A stretch of 64,000 nucleotides of DNA from NCBI GenBank assembly GCA_903945375.1, contig CAJAVP010000106.1, positions 1 to 64,000 of the forward strand, in the 5' to 3' direction. The translations under genes were made by a program, and so were the position numbers. Below the pieces are notes generated by a model. The model was not told the origin of the DNA. It searched no databases and saw only the letters and a program-made list of their open reading frames with translations. This DNA is from an uncultured Methylococcaceae bacterium. Lineage in GTDB: Bacteria > Pseudomonadota > Gammaproteobacteria > Methylococcales > Methylomonadaceae. The stretch's first letter is position 1. Each line of letters begins with the position of its first letter. This document shows positions 49,665 to 59,759 of the stretch, piece by piece.

Positions 49665-49935
49665 AGCTGTTTTATGTTAATAGCTAAAGTGACTGTGAAA
49701 ATATTATGATTTTAGCTTCCCCCCGCTGTAAAAGAGTATCCAAAGGGGATAAAGGATTTAGGTGGTAAATCATAGCCTACTGATATTTAATGATTATTTT
49801 AATATATCAAATCTCACTCAAGCCTTTATACCCTTTAGGTACTCTTTGCTAAAGAGGATGGGATAAAAAGAATACTTTCACAGTCTCGACTACCAATTTA
49901 ACACGGGGCACTCAAACAAGGCTTATCCATTCATC

Positions 49936-50026
49936 ATGAGCTTGTCGAATAATCGACGGCTAAGCCGATCATGGTTCGATAAGGCTCTCCAAGCATAACT
50001 GAAAAGCTCACTACGAACGGCTTAAC
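49936..50026. repeat. degenerate dispersed intergenic repeat
   Basis: Contains ATGAGCTTGTCGAA, ATCATGGTTCGATAAGGCTC and AGCTCACTACGAACGG, decayed parts of the common GTTCGTGGTGAGCTTGTCGAACC type. Related to 28565-28680. Confidence 0.4.
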
Positions 50027-50117
50027 CTTTAACTGTGCCCGCTTTAGATTGCTAACCAGTAAAATCAATAACGATAAATACAGTGGTTTCGCCAGGTCTC
50101 AAGGAGAACTGACGCAC

Positions 50118-50150
50118 AAAAAAGCCCAAGCAGAAACTTGGGCTCTTTTC
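50118..50150 (-). terminator. terminator after the winged-helix gene
   Basis: Perfect 8-bp stem AGCCCAAG/CTTGGGCT with a 6-nt loop; minus-strand tail is TTTTTTG. About 75 bp after the stop at 50222. Confidence 0.8.
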
Positions 50151-50221
50151 GTTTTAAAACAACTAGGAGCACATATGCGTGAAATAACTTCTGACCACTT
50201 TATTCCAGGCAATTCATGTAC

Positions 50222-50422
50222 TTATTTTAACCATAAGGTCTCAGTACGGCCTTTTACTTCGACTTCTAATTTATCTTCTTTGGCTAACCAGCCAATGGCT
50301 CGCTGCATATCATTTTTACTGATCTCAGTATCCGTTGCAATTTTTGTAACGCTGGAAGGACCGTTCTTATCTAGATATTCCCAGACTTTACCCGCAGCAT
50401 CGCCAATAGTTGTGTTTAGCAT
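50222..50422 (-). CDS. small winged-helix protein (DUF2582-like)
   Basis: 66 residues from the ATG at 50422, chosen because AAAGGTG lies six bases before it; the frame extends to a GTG at 50431. Sequence MLNTTIGDAAGKVWEYLDKNGPS fits small winged helix-turn-helix domains of the DUF2582 type, with recognition-helix-like KNDMQRAIGWLAKED. Probably DNA binding, target unknown. It stands 56 bp after minE on the same strand, before a terminator, so it may share the min transcript. Confidence 0.75.
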   Translation of the reverse strand: MLNTTIGDAAGKVWEYLDKNGPSSVTKIATDTEISKNDMQRAIGWLAKEDKLEVEVKGRTETLWLK

Positions 50423-50478
50423 AATAGTCACCTTTATCGTTGGATTGAAAATATATAATAGTTGATGGTAAGAGTTTG

Positions 50479-50742
50479 TTAATTTTTGGCGTGAAGATCG
50501 GGTAAAACAATATTCAATTCTAATGTCTCTTGACTGTCGTCCTGTTCAAAATTAAATGAAATGGCTTCCTGATCTACATTAATGTATTTCTTGATCACTT
50601 CCAGCAATTCTCTTTGTAATTGAGGAAGATAAGACGGTTGGTTGCGTGAAGAGCGCTCATGGGCAACTAAAATTTGTAGCCTTTCTTTTGCGATTGACGC
50701 GGACCCGGCTTTGGATATTTTAAAATAATCCAACAAACTCAT
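50479..50742 (-). CDS. minE: cell division topological specificity factor MinE
   Basis: 87 residues. N-terminal amphipathic MSLLDYF, then the anti-MinCD segment SIAKERLQILVAHERS and the dimerisation domain with LQRELLEVIKKYINVD. MinE drives MinD oscillation. It touches minD (1-bp overlap). Confidence 0.96.
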   Translation of the reverse strand: MSLLDYFKISKAGSASIAKERLQILVAHERSSRNQPSYLPQLQRELLEVIKKYINVDQEAISFNFEQDDSQETLELNIVLPDLHAKN

Positions 50743-51551
50743 TATTTACTCCCAAAAAGTTTTCCAAAAAGTCCTTTTTTCTCATCAATAAAACGATGTG
50801 GTTTATCCTCTCCCAAATAACGCGCCACAATGTCAGCATAAGCTTGCCCAGCATCACTTTTTTCGTCCAATATAACGGGAGTGCCGGAGTTTGAGGCATT
50901 AAGCACCGATTTGGATTCCGGTATAACACCCAGCAAATGCAAAGATAAAATTTCCTGCACATCTTGGACACTTAGCATTTCACCCAATTTTACCCGGTCA
51001 GGAGAATAACGCGAAAGCAATAAATATTCCTTAATAGGCTCTTGATTTAACTCTGCACGGCGGGACTTACTCGACAACAACCCTAGCATACGATCAGAGT
51101 CTCTGACCGACGAAACTTCAGGATTCGTCACAATAAACGCATCATCAGCAAAATACATAGCCAAATGCGCCCCTTTTTCTATGCCGGCAGGTGAATCACA
51201 AACGATATAATCAAAGTCTTTAGATAAATCTTCTAAAATTTTACCTACGCCTTCTAAACTCAGAGCATCTTTATCTCTTGTCTGTGAAGCGGGAAGAATA
51301 GACAATGCTTCGCAGTGTTTGTCACGAATTAATGCTTGATTTAAAGCTGCTTCGCCATTGATGACATTAACAAAGTCATAAACAACCCGCCGCTCACAGC
51401 CCATAATCAAATCAAGATTACGTAAGCCTACATCAAAATCAATTACGACTGTTTTGTGGCCTTTTTTTGCAAGCCCCATAGAGATCGCTGCACTGGTTGT
51501 AGTTTTGCCCACCCCGCCTTTGCCGGAGGTTACGACGATTATTCTTGCCAC
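50742..51551 (-). CDS. minD: septum site-determining ATPase MinD
   Basis: 269 residues. Deviant Walker A KGGVGKTT (11-18), FDVGLRNLDLIMG and the C-terminal amphipathic membrane helix ending GLFGKLFGSK. It recruits MinC to the membrane. Confidence 0.97.
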   Translation of the reverse strand: MARIIVVTSGKGGVGKTTTSAAISMGLAKKGHKTVVIDFDVGLRNLDLIMGCERRVVYDFVNVINGEAALNQALIRDKHCEALSILPASQTRDKDALSLEGVGKILEDLSKDFDYIVCDSPAGIEKGAHLAMYFADDAFIVTNPEVSSVRDSDRMLGLLSSKSRRAELNQEPIKEYLLLSRYSPDRVKLGEMLSVQDVQEILSLHLLGVIPESKSVLNASNSGTPVILDEKSDAGQAYADIVARYLGEDKPHRFIDEKKGLFGKLFGSK

Positions 51552-51572
51552 AAAAGTTCCTCTCGTTGTTGA

Positions 51573-52286
51573 TCACAAAATATCTTTAATTATCAAGCTA
51601 TGTTCTTGCAAATAAACTTGCACCGGCTTGTTGCGGATGGAGTCATTCAGGTCTTCACTGATTTTATAGTTACCGGCAATGGAGATAAGTTCAGCCTGTA
51701 AATCTGAACAAAAAATGCGAGCTTCTGTATTACCTTGCACACCGGCCAACACACGCCCTCTGAGAGTATTGTATACATGAACATTCCCTTCAGCCAGAAT
51801 TTCCGCCCCCGCACTCACTTGCGCTAGAATAATCAAGTCTCCCGTCGCATAGACGCGCTGACCAGAACGGACGGGGTGGGTAATGATCAAGGTGGTTGGC
51901 GACTCGGCTGCGGTTGCTGACTTAGTATTTTTTTGAACTACTTTCTTACCGGACTCCGCAGACACGCTATGCAGCGATGAATATGCCGGTATCCGCAACT
52001 CACGGGCTTTACTATTTTGTAGCTCATCGCCGCCTCTTATGCCAATGGGTAACATCCCCGCTTGATAGATAACGCGTGTCAGGTCTTCAATATCGATGCT
52101 AATCCCTTTTTGATTAAGCAGCTGAACATCAAAAACCACCGGTGAGTTTTTAAAAAAATCAGGAGCGAGTAAATTTTTTTTTCGTAAATGCTCTTCTATA
52201 GCAACAAGATCATTGTTTGACAAAACAATAACAGGAACAGAAAACGTACTGCTTTTGAATTCTAATACTGGGGCAGAACAAGTCAT
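51573..52286 (-). CDS. minC: septum site-determining protein MinC
   Basis: 237 residues from the ATG at 52286; the frame runs seven codons further to another ATG at 52307, but homology to the MinC start (PVLEFKSSTFSV) favours the inner one. N-terminal FtsZ-inhibitory domain (about 8-105), a variable linker, then the C-terminal beta-helix (about 135-235) with VRSGQRVYATGDLIILAQVS. It blocks FtsZ rings away from midcell. First gene of minCDE. Confidence 0.94.
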   Translation of the reverse strand: MTCSAPVLEFKSSTFSVPVIVLSNNDLVAIEEHLRKKNLLAPDFFKNSPVVFDVQLLNQKGISIDIEDLTRVIYQAGMLPIGIRGGDELQNSKARELRIPAYSSLHSVSAESGKKVVQKNTKSATAAESPTTLIITHPVRSGQRVYATGDLIILAQVSAGAEILAEGNVHVYNTLRGRVLAGVQGNTEARIFCSDLQAELISIAGNYKISEDLNDSIRNKPVQVYLQEHSLIIKDIL

Positions 52287-52490
52287 AATTTCCGAATCGG
52301 TTAACATCCGCTATAGTTGCATTGCTAAGTTAGCGCAAATTCTAACATTGCTATAAAAAAAAATCATTTTTCCAGTGTTATTCTAGGAATAATGGAAGCG
52401 ATACCACCGAGCTAATAGATCGATGTTTTAGTTTAGAGCCGTGCCTTCCTGAAAAATATCGATTTATTTGCGTACAGAGTAGCCAAAAAA

Positions 52491-52517
52491 AAAGCCACAT
52501 CGTTGGGATGCGGCTTT
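52491..52517 (-). terminator. terminator after rpsI
   Basis: AAAGCCACATC pairs with GATGCGGCTTT (one mismatch), and the minus strand continues with a T-run (TTTTTTGG). About 40 bp after the rpsI stop. Confidence 0.8.
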
Positions 52518-52554
52518 TCTGATAAGTTTTCCTTGAGCTAATTTGCTGGAAAAA

Positions 52555-52947
52555 TTAACGTTTAGAATATTGTGGGCGTTTTCTTGCTTTGTGCAAGCCG
52601 ACCTTTTTCCGTTCTACAACACGCGAATCACGGGTAACAAAACCGGCTTTTCTTAATGCAGGACGAAGAGTTTCATCATAAGTCATCAATGCACGAGTCA
52701 AACCTTGACGAATCGCACCAGCTTGACCTGAAGGCCCACCACCTTTAACTATGACATTGATATCAAAAGCGCCTTCCATCTCAACACAACCTAAAGGTTG
52801 ACGTGAAACCATTTGATCCGTTTTTCGACCAAAATAATCTTCAATGGATTTGGCATTAATTGTAATTTTCCCTGTGCCTTTTGTCGCATAAACACGAGCT
52901 ATCGCGCTTTTACGACGACCCGTTCCATAATACTGAGCTGCTGCCAT
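52555..52947 (-). CDS. rpsI: 30S ribosomal protein S9
   Basis: 130 residues, the standard length, ending [11 protein letters not shown]. Motifs [13 protein letters not shown] and [18 protein letters not shown] are diagnostic. It follows rplM by 11 bp, the conserved ribosomal pair. Confidence 0.98.
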   Translation of the reverse strand: MAAAQYYGTGRRKSAIARVYATKGTGKITINAKSIEDYFGRKTDQMVSRQPLGCVEMEGAFDINVIVKGGGPSGQAGAIRQGLTRALMTYDETLRPALRKAGFVTRDSRVVERKKVGLHKARKRPQYSKR

Positions 52948-52958
52948 GATCTACTCGC

Positions 52959-53387
52959 TTAAATGTCTAAAACTTTGGGCTGTTGAGCCTGATGATCGTG
53001 TTCAGGCCCTGCATAGACTTTCAATTTCTTGAACATTGCACGACCAAGTGGATTATTGGGTAACATACCCTTAACAGCAGTATTAAGAATGCGGTCAGGG
53101 AAAGTTTTTCTTAATTTTCCCAAAGTCACAGTTTTCAAATTACCAATGTAACCTGTGTGATGTTGGTATAGTTTGTCTTTTTCTTTATTGCCGGTAACGC
53201 CAATCTTCTCTGCATTCACAACAATAATGTAATCGCCGGTATCAACATGCGGCGTGTATTCTGGTTTATGTTTACCGCGCAGACGACGTGCAATTTCAGA
53301 AGCAAGGCGGCCTAGCGTCTTGCCTTCTGCATCAACCACGTACCAATCACGCTTAACTTCTGCTGGTTTTGCACTGAATGTTTTCAT
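52959..53387 (-). CDS. rplM: 50S ribosomal protein L13
   Basis: 142 residues, standard length. Begins [20 protein letters not shown]; contains [16 protein letters not shown] and the [16 protein letters not shown] motif. First gene of the rplM-rpsI pair. Confidence 0.98.
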   Translation of the reverse strand: MKTFSAKPAEVKRDWYVVDAEGKTLGRLASEIARRLRGKHKPEYTPHVDTGDYIIVVNAEKIGVTGNKEKDKLYQHHTGYIGNLKTVTLGKLRKTFPDRILNTAVKGMLPNNPLGRAMFKKLKVYAGPEHDHQAQQPKVLDI

Positions 53388-53494
53388 CGTTATCGTTTTC
53401 TGTAAATGCGTATCTAGTAAAGGCTCAATAAAAGAGCGAGAATTTTACTAAACATCTCAAACTGTTTCAAGGATTTTTTATCTTTTAATCGTAA

Positions 53495-54859
53495 TTAGGG
53501 TAATTTTATATTTAAGGAATGCAATTTTCGATACAAGTGTGTTCGCTCAATACCTACCGCGACGGACAATTTAGCAACGCTCCCGCCCGTGCGTTCCAGA
53601 TGATATTCCAAATAAGCCTTCTCAAAATGATCCCGCGCATCTTTAAGGGGTAAATTAAAAAAATCAGGCACTAACGACACGCCACTCATATCTGTTGCTA
53701 TCGAGCCGAGTGAAGCTTTGACTTCTTCCAATTCAATATCTTCACCTACGCCTAAAATCATGAGTCGTTGTACGAGATTTTTTAATTCGCGTACATTGCC
53801 ACGCCAATTGTAATTGCGTAAAAAGTTTTGCGCGGCCATAGAAAATCGGCGAAACGGCAATTTATCCTGATTGACAAAAAAATCAACATAAAAACTCAGC
53901 AGCATAGGGACATCTTCGCTATGGCTACGCAAAGGGGATATTTCGAGTGTGACTTCGTTTAATAAATAATATAAATCCTGACGAAAACGTCCTGATTTAA
54001 CATCCTCATCCAGAGGTATTCGTGTCGATGAGATGATTTTCACATCAAACCGTACCGCTTCACTGCCGCCCACTCGTAGAAAAGAGCTGGATTCTAACGC
54101 ACTGAGTAGTCTTAATTGCGTTTCCTTATCCATACCGCCGATCTCACTTAAAAACAGAGAGCCTTTATGCGCTCTTTCTAATAAGCCCGGATAAATTTTG
54201 CCACCCATTTCTTTACCAAAAAACTCAACCGCCGAGTTTTCAGATGAAATGCTACCTACCGCAATATCTACAAATGGACCATCACGGTGAGCACTATTGG
54301 TGTGTAAGTAACGCGCATATAATTCTTTACCAACCCCAGGCTCGCCAATTAACATGACACGCGCATCATGTTTGGCTAGGCGCTTGATTTGATCTTTAGT
54401 GCGAGCGACCGTTGCACTTTTTCCCACTGGCTCAATATCTAGGACTTGTTGCGGCTTAAGCCCAGCATTGACCAACTGCTGTGTGCCTGCTTCTAAGGCA
54501 CGCTCAACGATTAACAATAATTTTGCGAGTGACAAAGGTTTTTCAAGAAAATCATAAGCACCCAATCGCGTTGCTTCAACCGCAGTTTCAACTGAACCAT
54601 GACCCGACATCATAACCACCGGACACAGTAAGCCGTCTTCCGATGTCCACTCTTTTAATAATGTAATGCCATCTGTATCGGGCATCCAAATATCTAACAA
54701 AATCAACTCTGGATCGACAGATTTTTTTAACATACGTGCGATCGCAGCATTTTCTGCCATCGTCACCTGATAGCCTTCATCTTCGAGAATTTCACTGACT
54801 AATCGACGAATATCCGGCTCATCGTCTACGACTAATAAGCGTTGCTTGTGTGTATTCAT
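53495..54859 (-). CDS. ntrX: NtrX-type response regulator lacking the sigma-54 contact motif
   Basis: 454 residues: REC domain with Asp56 in LLDIWMPD and Lys in EKPL, an AAA+ domain (about 140-380) and a C-terminal Fis-type helix-turn-helix (about 405-450, VAVGIERTHLYRKL). The Walker A is GEPGVGKEL. The loop that normally reads GAFTGA is replaced by MGGKIYPG and Walker B is LFLSEIGGM rather than LFLDEI, so sigma-54 activation is unlikely; NtrX proteins without GAFTGA are known to act without it. It follows ntrY by 11 bp. Confidence 0.9.
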   Translation of the reverse strand: MNTHKQRLLVVDDEPDIRRLVSEILEDEGYQVTMAENAAIARMLKKSVDPELILLDIWMPDTDGITLLKEWTSEDGLLCPVVMMSGHGSVETAVEATRLGAYDFLEKPLSLAKLLLIVERALEAGTQQLVNAGLKPQQVLDIEPVGKSATVARTKDQIKRLAKHDARVMLIGEPGVGKELYARYLHTNSAHRDGPFVDIAVGSISSENSAVEFFGKEMGGKIYPGLLERAHKGSLFLSEIGGMDKETQLRLLSALESSSFLRVGGSEAVRFDVKIISSTRIPLDEDVKSGRFRQDLYYLLNEVTLEISPLRSHSEDVPMLLSFYVDFFVNQDKLPFRRFSMAAQNFLRNYNWRGNVRELKNLVQRLMILGVGEDIELEEVKASLGSIATDMSGVSLVPDFFNLPLKDARDHFEKAYLEYHLERTGGSVAKLSVAVGIERTHLYRKLHSLNIKLP

Positions 54860-54870
54860 AATAGTGCACC

Positions 54871-57018
54871 TTAAACATTACAAACGGGCAACTGAAGTAT
54901 AAATCCAGCCCCTACTTTACGGTTAGTATCAACCCAAATCGCACCACCGTGTTCTTCAATTATTTTTTTGACAATGGCGAGTCCTAAGCCGGTGCCCTTG
55001 GCCTTGGTGGTCACATAAGGCTCAAAAATTTTTTCAAGATACGCTTCTTTAATGCCAGGGCCATTGTCATGAAAGCTGATTTCTACAAAATCAGTCTCAT
55101 TTTTTTGTATTCTGCGTAAACCGATTTCAACCACCCCAACCGAACCTACCGCTTCCAACGCATTTTTTATCAAATTATGAAGCACTTGCCGGATACTGAC
55201 GGGATCACCATTAATAACTAACGCTTCTGATTCAAAACTGGCTTTAAATTCCACACCAGATTTTAATACATAAAGTGCGAGGACTTCTTGCACTAATGCG
55301 GTTAAATCAATCCAACTGGATTGTTTTTTTGAAGACTTTGCATACTCTGAAAAGTTATCTACCATCTCTTTTAGTGCTTCAACTTGTTGTACGATGGTTT
55401 GCGTGGATCGCTGGAGCATATTAGCATCTGTGGCATCGAGTTTTTCAGCCAATTTATGCTGTAATCGCTCAGCCGATAACTGGATAGGTGTCAGTGGATT
55501 TTTGATTTCATGCGCCAATCGTCTCGCCACCTCACCCCAGGCCGCATTTTTTTGTGCCTGAATTAAATCCGTCACATCATCAAAAACGACTACTGCACCA
55601 ACGCGATAGCCATCTTGAGAAAACAGCGGTGTACCTCGACAGAGTAATTCCCGCCGACCATTAGGCCCTAAGAAAGCGATGCGCTGCTCCCAAATATCAT
55701 CCGTTTGTTCCAGTAAACCTTGGATAGATTTAAGCGACTCTGCCAATTCTGTGGAGATATCAGCAAGCTGTAACAAGGTACGGCCAATAAACTGATTAAC
55801 CGGAATACGAAAAATACGGTATGCCGCCTGATTAGACGTGCGAATTTTATAGCTCGTATCGAAACTAATTACGCCCGCCGTTAAATTTGCCAGAATGGTT
55901 TGCAAATAAGCCCGTTGGTTCTCTATTTCAAAACCCGCCAAACGCGATTCATTTCGCGCTTTAGCAATCCGCTGAGTCATGTCGTTAAATGATTCGGCTA
56001 AAAAGCCTAAATCATCTTGTGCCATCACCGGCACAAATTGGTCGTAATGACCGGATGCAACGGCTTGCGTCCCTTTAACTAATTGCTTAACTGGCGCAAT
56101 GATCTGTCGAATACTAATGAACGCCACCCAAATTGCCGCCAGCAAGCTCATCAGCAACACCAACGACAAGGCTAAGGAAAAACTTAATTTTAGAGAATGG
56201 CGCAAAAAACTCATCTCCTGATAACGGACAAAAGCGAACTCTACGGAATCCGCCAAATCAGCAATCCGTACCGGCACTGGATATAAGGCTTGCAGAAAAA
56301 AAGGCTCGTGCGCTTTGACAAAAACAATGACGCGGATCATCAATTCATTGCCATGCGCGGGCGTTAGGGCGACATAATCTTTATGTTGACGTAATTGTAA
56401 CCAGATCGATTCATCAGGTAAGCTCGGTAAAATTTCGCTGGGGTTGATACTACTTGAGGTAATGATTTTGCCTGGGCTGGAAAACAAAGTCATTTCGGAT
56501 GCGCCTGAAAGTTCGCGCAAATGCTCCATTTCTAAACTGATTGAATTAGCCGATGAATCCGCCACGTTCAACGCCAATTGTTGGGTTTGCTTTAAATGTC
56601 CGCGCATTCGCTGATCTAAAGAGGCTTGACTCAATTCTAAAGAGTCCTCCATCGCACGATCAATTTCGACATTAAACCAACTATCGATTCCTTGATGTAA
56701 AAATTGCATGGAAAAATAAAAAACAATAGCGGCAGGCGCTAAGGCTAACACCACAAACAACGTCACCATGCGGATGGTTAATCGAGATCCTGCCTCACGC
56801 TTTTTTAATTGCCGAATCAGCGTGACGATATTGGCGATCACTAATCCTAATAACACCACCGAACCTAAGGCGTTAATGAGCAACAGCCAAGAATAAAGCT
56901 CACCCAGCTCGGAAGATTCCTGTGTTGCTGAACTCATTAATTGCAAGGACAGCAAGATTAAGCCGAACAAAATCAGCACAGAAAAATTAAAAGTAGGTTT
57001 TATTTTGTCAGTGGCCAT
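54871..57018 (-). CDS. ntrY: membrane sensor histidine kinase NtrY
   Basis: About 715 residues from the ATG at 57018 (a GTG lies three codons upstream at 57027). N-terminal membrane helices (about 12-30, 43-63, 83-105), a periplasmic region, another TM (about 280-305), HAMP, PAS (about 370-480), HisKA with RRLAHEIKNPLTPIQLSAERL and an HATPase with NLIKNALEAVG, DNGPGI and GTGLGLAIVKK. It is the partner of NtrX, linked in other bacteria to nitrogen, redox and envelope responses. It overlaps the DUF4390 gene end. Confidence 0.93.
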   Translation of the reverse strand: MATDKIKPTFNFSVLILFGLILLSLQLMSSATQESSELGELYSWLLLINALGSVVLLGLVIANIVTLIRQLKKREAGSRLTIRMVTLFVVLALAPAAIVFYFSMQFLHQGIDSWFNVEIDRAMEDSLELSQASLDQRMRGHLKQTQQLALNVADSSANSISLEMEHLRELSGASEMTLFSSPGKIITSSSINPSEILPSLPDESIWLQLRQHKDYVALTPAHGNELMIRVIVFVKAHEPFFLQALYPVPVRIADLADSVEFAFVRYQEMSFLRHSLKLSFSLALSLVLLMSLLAAIWVAFISIRQIIAPVKQLVKGTQAVASGHYDQFVPVMAQDDLGFLAESFNDMTQRIAKARNESRLAGFEIENQRAYLQTILANLTAGVISFDTSYKIRTSNQAAYRIFRIPVNQFIGRTLLQLADISTELAESLKSIQGLLEQTDDIWEQRIAFLGPNGRRELLCRGTPLFSQDGYRVGAVVVFDDVTDLIQAQKNAAWGEVARRLAHEIKNPLTPIQLSAERLQHKLAEKLDATDANMLQRSTQTIVQQVEALKEMVDNFSEYAKSSKKQSSWIDLTALVQEVLALYVLKSGVEFKASFESEALVINGDPVSIRQVLHNLIKNALEAVGSVGVVEIGLRRIQKNETDFVEISFHDNGPGIKEAYLEKIFEPYVTTKAKGTGLGLAIVKKIIEEHGGAIWVDTNRKVGAGFILQLPVCNV

Positions 57019-57572
57019 ACAGTCCACGCGCTAGACAAATACCATTGCTGATTAAAATAAGTGATCGGCCGTAATGGTAAGGGGAGGGCTTCATTGTCAA
57101 AGTCAATTTTTAGCGCGACAACTTGATGTTGTGCTGGCTTGAGTATTTTTGCATCAAGAAAAGGCAAGTCATTTAAGGTGGAAATCGAATCTAGTGCTGA
57201 GGCCAAGCTCACAAAATTATAGTCAGCCTGCGTGTCTTTGTGACTCACCCGATACATATTCAATAACGCGTGATATTGCAATTGATAGTGTAAGTGTTTT
57301 TCTGCAAGAGTTTTATTCCATAAAAAATCACGCACTAACTGGCTTTTGATGTGTACCGTCCAGAACAACGCGACACCATTTTGTAACGCCTCCATCGCTT
57401 TAGGGCTGAGTCGATAATTGATGTTAGCTGACAAGACATATTGCTCGCCTTTCAGTGCCGTAACGACGGATTTAACTTCCGCACCATAGCTTTCTGTCGC
57501 TGCACTAAGCACTGGTGAGCAGAACAAAAAACTGATAAAAAATAATACGTTAATGCTTACGGAGCAAGGCAT
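57000..57572 (-). CDS. DUF4390 family exported protein
   Basis: 190 residues from the ATG at 57572; the open frame extends four codons to 57584. Signal peptide about 1-24 (ending VLSA). A small beta-rich domain follows, including LSANINYRLSPKAMEALQNG and WYLSSAWTVWP. The family function is unknown, but it is typically encoded between rsmB and ntrY in gammaproteobacteria, as here. It overlaps rsmB by 23 bp and ntrY by 19 bp. Confidence 0.85.
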   Translation of the reverse strand: MPCSVSINVLFFISFLFCSPVLSAATESYGAEVKSVVTALKGEQYVLSANINYRLSPKAMEALQNGVALFWTVHIKSQLVRDFLWNKTLAEKHLHYQLQYHALLNMYRVSHKDTQADYNFVSLASALDSISTLNDLPFLDAKILKPAQHQVVALKIDFDNEALPLPLRPITYFNQQWYLSSAWTVWPLTK

Positions 57573-58839
57573 AATAAAAACCATCCATTGCCAATTCGCC
57601 GGTCAGAATTTGTCGTCCAATGCCCGCTATCCCCCAGTCTGCGTGGATTGGTACGGCAACCGCATCGTCATGTGTCGTTAAAAATTGCTGTATTTGTAAT
57701 TCATTTTCCCGCTTCAATATAGAACAGGTGGCATACAATAATAAGCCACCGGCGGCTAATAAAGGCCAAAGTGCCATCAACATCGCTTGCTGCAATACCT
57801 GAAGCGGCGCAATATCCTCCGCACGACGCAACAACTTAATATCTGGATGACGTCGTATAACCCCTAAGGCCGAACAAGGGGCATCTAATAAAATGCGCTC
57901 AAATAGCTGACCATCCCACCATTCTTCTGGCTTAGCGGCATCGCCTAAAATCAAGGTCGCAGACAAGTTTAAGCGCAGTAAATTTTCACTGACACGCTGT
58001 AAGCGTAAGGCATCATTATCAACAGCAACCAATTCCTTCAATTGCGACTGCGCTTCCAATATGTGCGCGGTTTTACCACCGGGCGCAGCACAGGCATCTA
58101 ACACCCGTTGACCGGCTTGAACTTGAAGCAAGGCCGCCGCTAATTGTGCCGCTGTATCTTGTACAGAAACCCAACCTTCTGAAAAATTGGGTAATAAATC
58201 GACCGCCACCGGTTTATTCAAGCGCAACGCCGAAGGGCAAAAATCAACCGACACAGCATCAATACCCTGCTCAGCTAACCGTGCTAAATAAGCAGATGGC
58301 GTGGTTTTGAGCGAGTTGACCCGCAACACCATCGGCGGTGGCTGATTATTTTCAAATAAGATCGCTTGCGCGTACTCTGGCCAATCTTTGCGGATACGCC
58401 CAATTAGCCAATCGGGATGACTACACGCCGCACTTGCTTGCTGGTCGGCTTTCAGCTCAAGTGCCGATTGTTCGCGCAGATATGTCCGCAAAATGGCATT
58501 AATTAAGGATTTAGCCCACGGCTTCTTACGCACCGCAAAAACCGTCTCAGAAACAGCGGCATGAGGTTTTACGCGCATGAAATTTAATTGATACAAGCCC
58601 ACTAAGGCCAGTACTTGAATGCTGATGTCTTTGATGGGCTTGTCCAAAATTTCTGACAAGATGAACTGAAGCCGATGATATTGCCGACAAACGCCATAAC
58701 ATAAGGCTTGTATAAACGCTTGGTCTTTACTCGACTCAAGCGTTGGCAAGACCGTAGCCAGAGCTGAGGTTAGAGAATGTCCGTTTTGTATAACATCGGT
58801 TAAGACTTTTGCTGCGACCAAACGTGTATTGACACTCAA
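57550..58839 (-). CDS. rsmB: 16S rRNA (cytosine-967-C5) methyltransferase
   Basis: 429 residues from a TTG that overlaps the fmt stop by 2 bases. N-terminal NusB-like helical domain (about 1-140) and a C-terminal SAM-dependent domain with DACAAPGGKTAHILE, the catalytic cysteine motif LLDAPCSALGVIRRHPDIK and YATCSI. It methylates C967 of 16S rRNA. Confidence 0.95.
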   Translation of the reverse strand: MSVNTRLVAAKVLTDVIQNGHSLTSALATVLPTLESSKDQAFIQALCYGVCRQYHRLQFILSEILDKPIKDISIQVLALVGLYQLNFMRVKPHAAVSETVFAVRKKPWAKSLINAILRTYLREQSALELKADQQASAACSHPDWLIGRIRKDWPEYAQAILFENNQPPPMVLRVNSLKTTPSAYLARLAEQGIDAVSVDFCPSALRLNKPVAVDLLPNFSEGWVSVQDTAAQLAAALLQVQAGQRVLDACAAPGGKTAHILEAQSQLKELVAVDNDALRLQRVSENLLRLNLSATLILGDAAKPEEWWDGQLFERILLDAPCSALGVIRRHPDIKLLRRAEDIAPLQVLQQAMLMALWPLLAAGGLLLYATCSILKRENELQIQQFLTTHDDAVAVPIHADWGIAGIGRQILTGELAMDGFYYALLRKH

Positions 58840-59759
58840 CCCAATACCACTCCTGCCATATTATGTGCATTTAAAAATGCGTCTGCGGCTATCCGCTTGC
58901 CACCTGGCAATTGGACTTCTAGCAAACGCAAATAACCATTCCCTGTTGCGACATCCCAATGCTTCGCATGACAGCGTACCTCTCCGGGAACAAAATCGTG
59001 CCCTTCTGGAATAGCTTGGGCTTGCCAAATACGCAACACATCACCGCGATAGAGCGTCTGAGCCACCGGCCAAGCATTCAAACCACGCACTTTTCTGGCC
59101 AACTCCACCGCAGATTGCGTCCAATCTAACACCGACTCGGTTTTATTCAGTTTTTCCGCATACGTCACCAAGGCTTCATCTTGAGGCTCTGCGTGTAAAG
59201 AACCGTTTTCAAGCGGTATTAATGTCTTAGCTAAGCCAATAGCGCCAAGTTCAGCCAATTTGTCATGCACCGTACTCGACGTGTCGCTGTCAGTCGGCAC
59301 ATAAATTTCTTTATGCAGCATATCGCCGGCATCCAATTGACGAACAATTTTCATAATCGTCACACCTGTTTGTTCATCCCCCGCCATGATCGCTCGCTGT
59401 ATGGGAGCCGCACCACGCCAACGAGGTAACAAAGAGCCGTGTACATTAATACAACCTAATCGAGGTATATCCAAAACAGCTTGAGATAAAATAAGCCCAT
59501 AAGCCACCACTACCATGAGATCGGCTTGCAATTCGGCTAAGTGCAGTAAATCTTCCGGTGCTTTTAGATTGAGCGGCTGAAAAATAGGCAGTCCAGCTTG
59601 CAATGCTAAGGTTTTAACGGGACTCGGCTGTAACTGTCGACCTCGACCGGCTGGACGGTCAGGCTGTGTGTAAACGGCACATAATTCATGGGGCGAGTCT
59701 ATCAGCAGTTGTAAACTGGGTAGAGCAAACTCAGGAGTGCCGGCAAAAATAATCTTCAT
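58836..59759 (-). CDS. fmt: methionyl-tRNA formyltransferase
   Basis: 307 residues. N-terminal formyltransferase domain with [13 protein letters not shown], the [18 protein letters not shown] motif (catalytic His and Asn in NVHGS) and GVTIMKI; C-terminal OB-like domain. It formylates initiator Met-tRNA. The ATG overlaps the def stop by 4 bp. Confidence 0.97.
   Translation of the reverse strand: MKIIFAGTPEFALPSLQLLIDSPHELCAVYTQPDRPAGRGRQLQPSPVKTLALQAGLPIFQPLNLKAPEDLLHLAELQADLMVVVAYGLILSQAVLDIPRLGCINVHGSLLPRWRGAAPIQRAIMAGDEQTGVTIMKIVRQLDAGDMLHKEIYVPTDSDTSSTVHDKLAELGAIGLAKTLIPLENGSLHAEPQDEALVTYAEKLNKTESVLDWTQSAVELARKVRGLNAWPVAQTLYRGDVLRIWQAQAIPEGHDFVPGEVRCHAKHWDVATGNGYLRLLEVQLPGGKRIAADAFLNAHNMAGVVLG

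Larger units (their letters stand above)
49375..50221. other. repeat-bearing intergenic interval
   Basis: 847 bp without a recognisable gene. It contains a 98-bp inverted-repeat element (49567-49664), a decayed dispersed repeat (49936-50026) and a terminator (50118-50150). Confidence 0.5.

Noticed and set aside
50049-50465. 138-residue plus-strand frame
   Set aside because: It runs across a terminator and opposite the winged-helix gene; no protein features.
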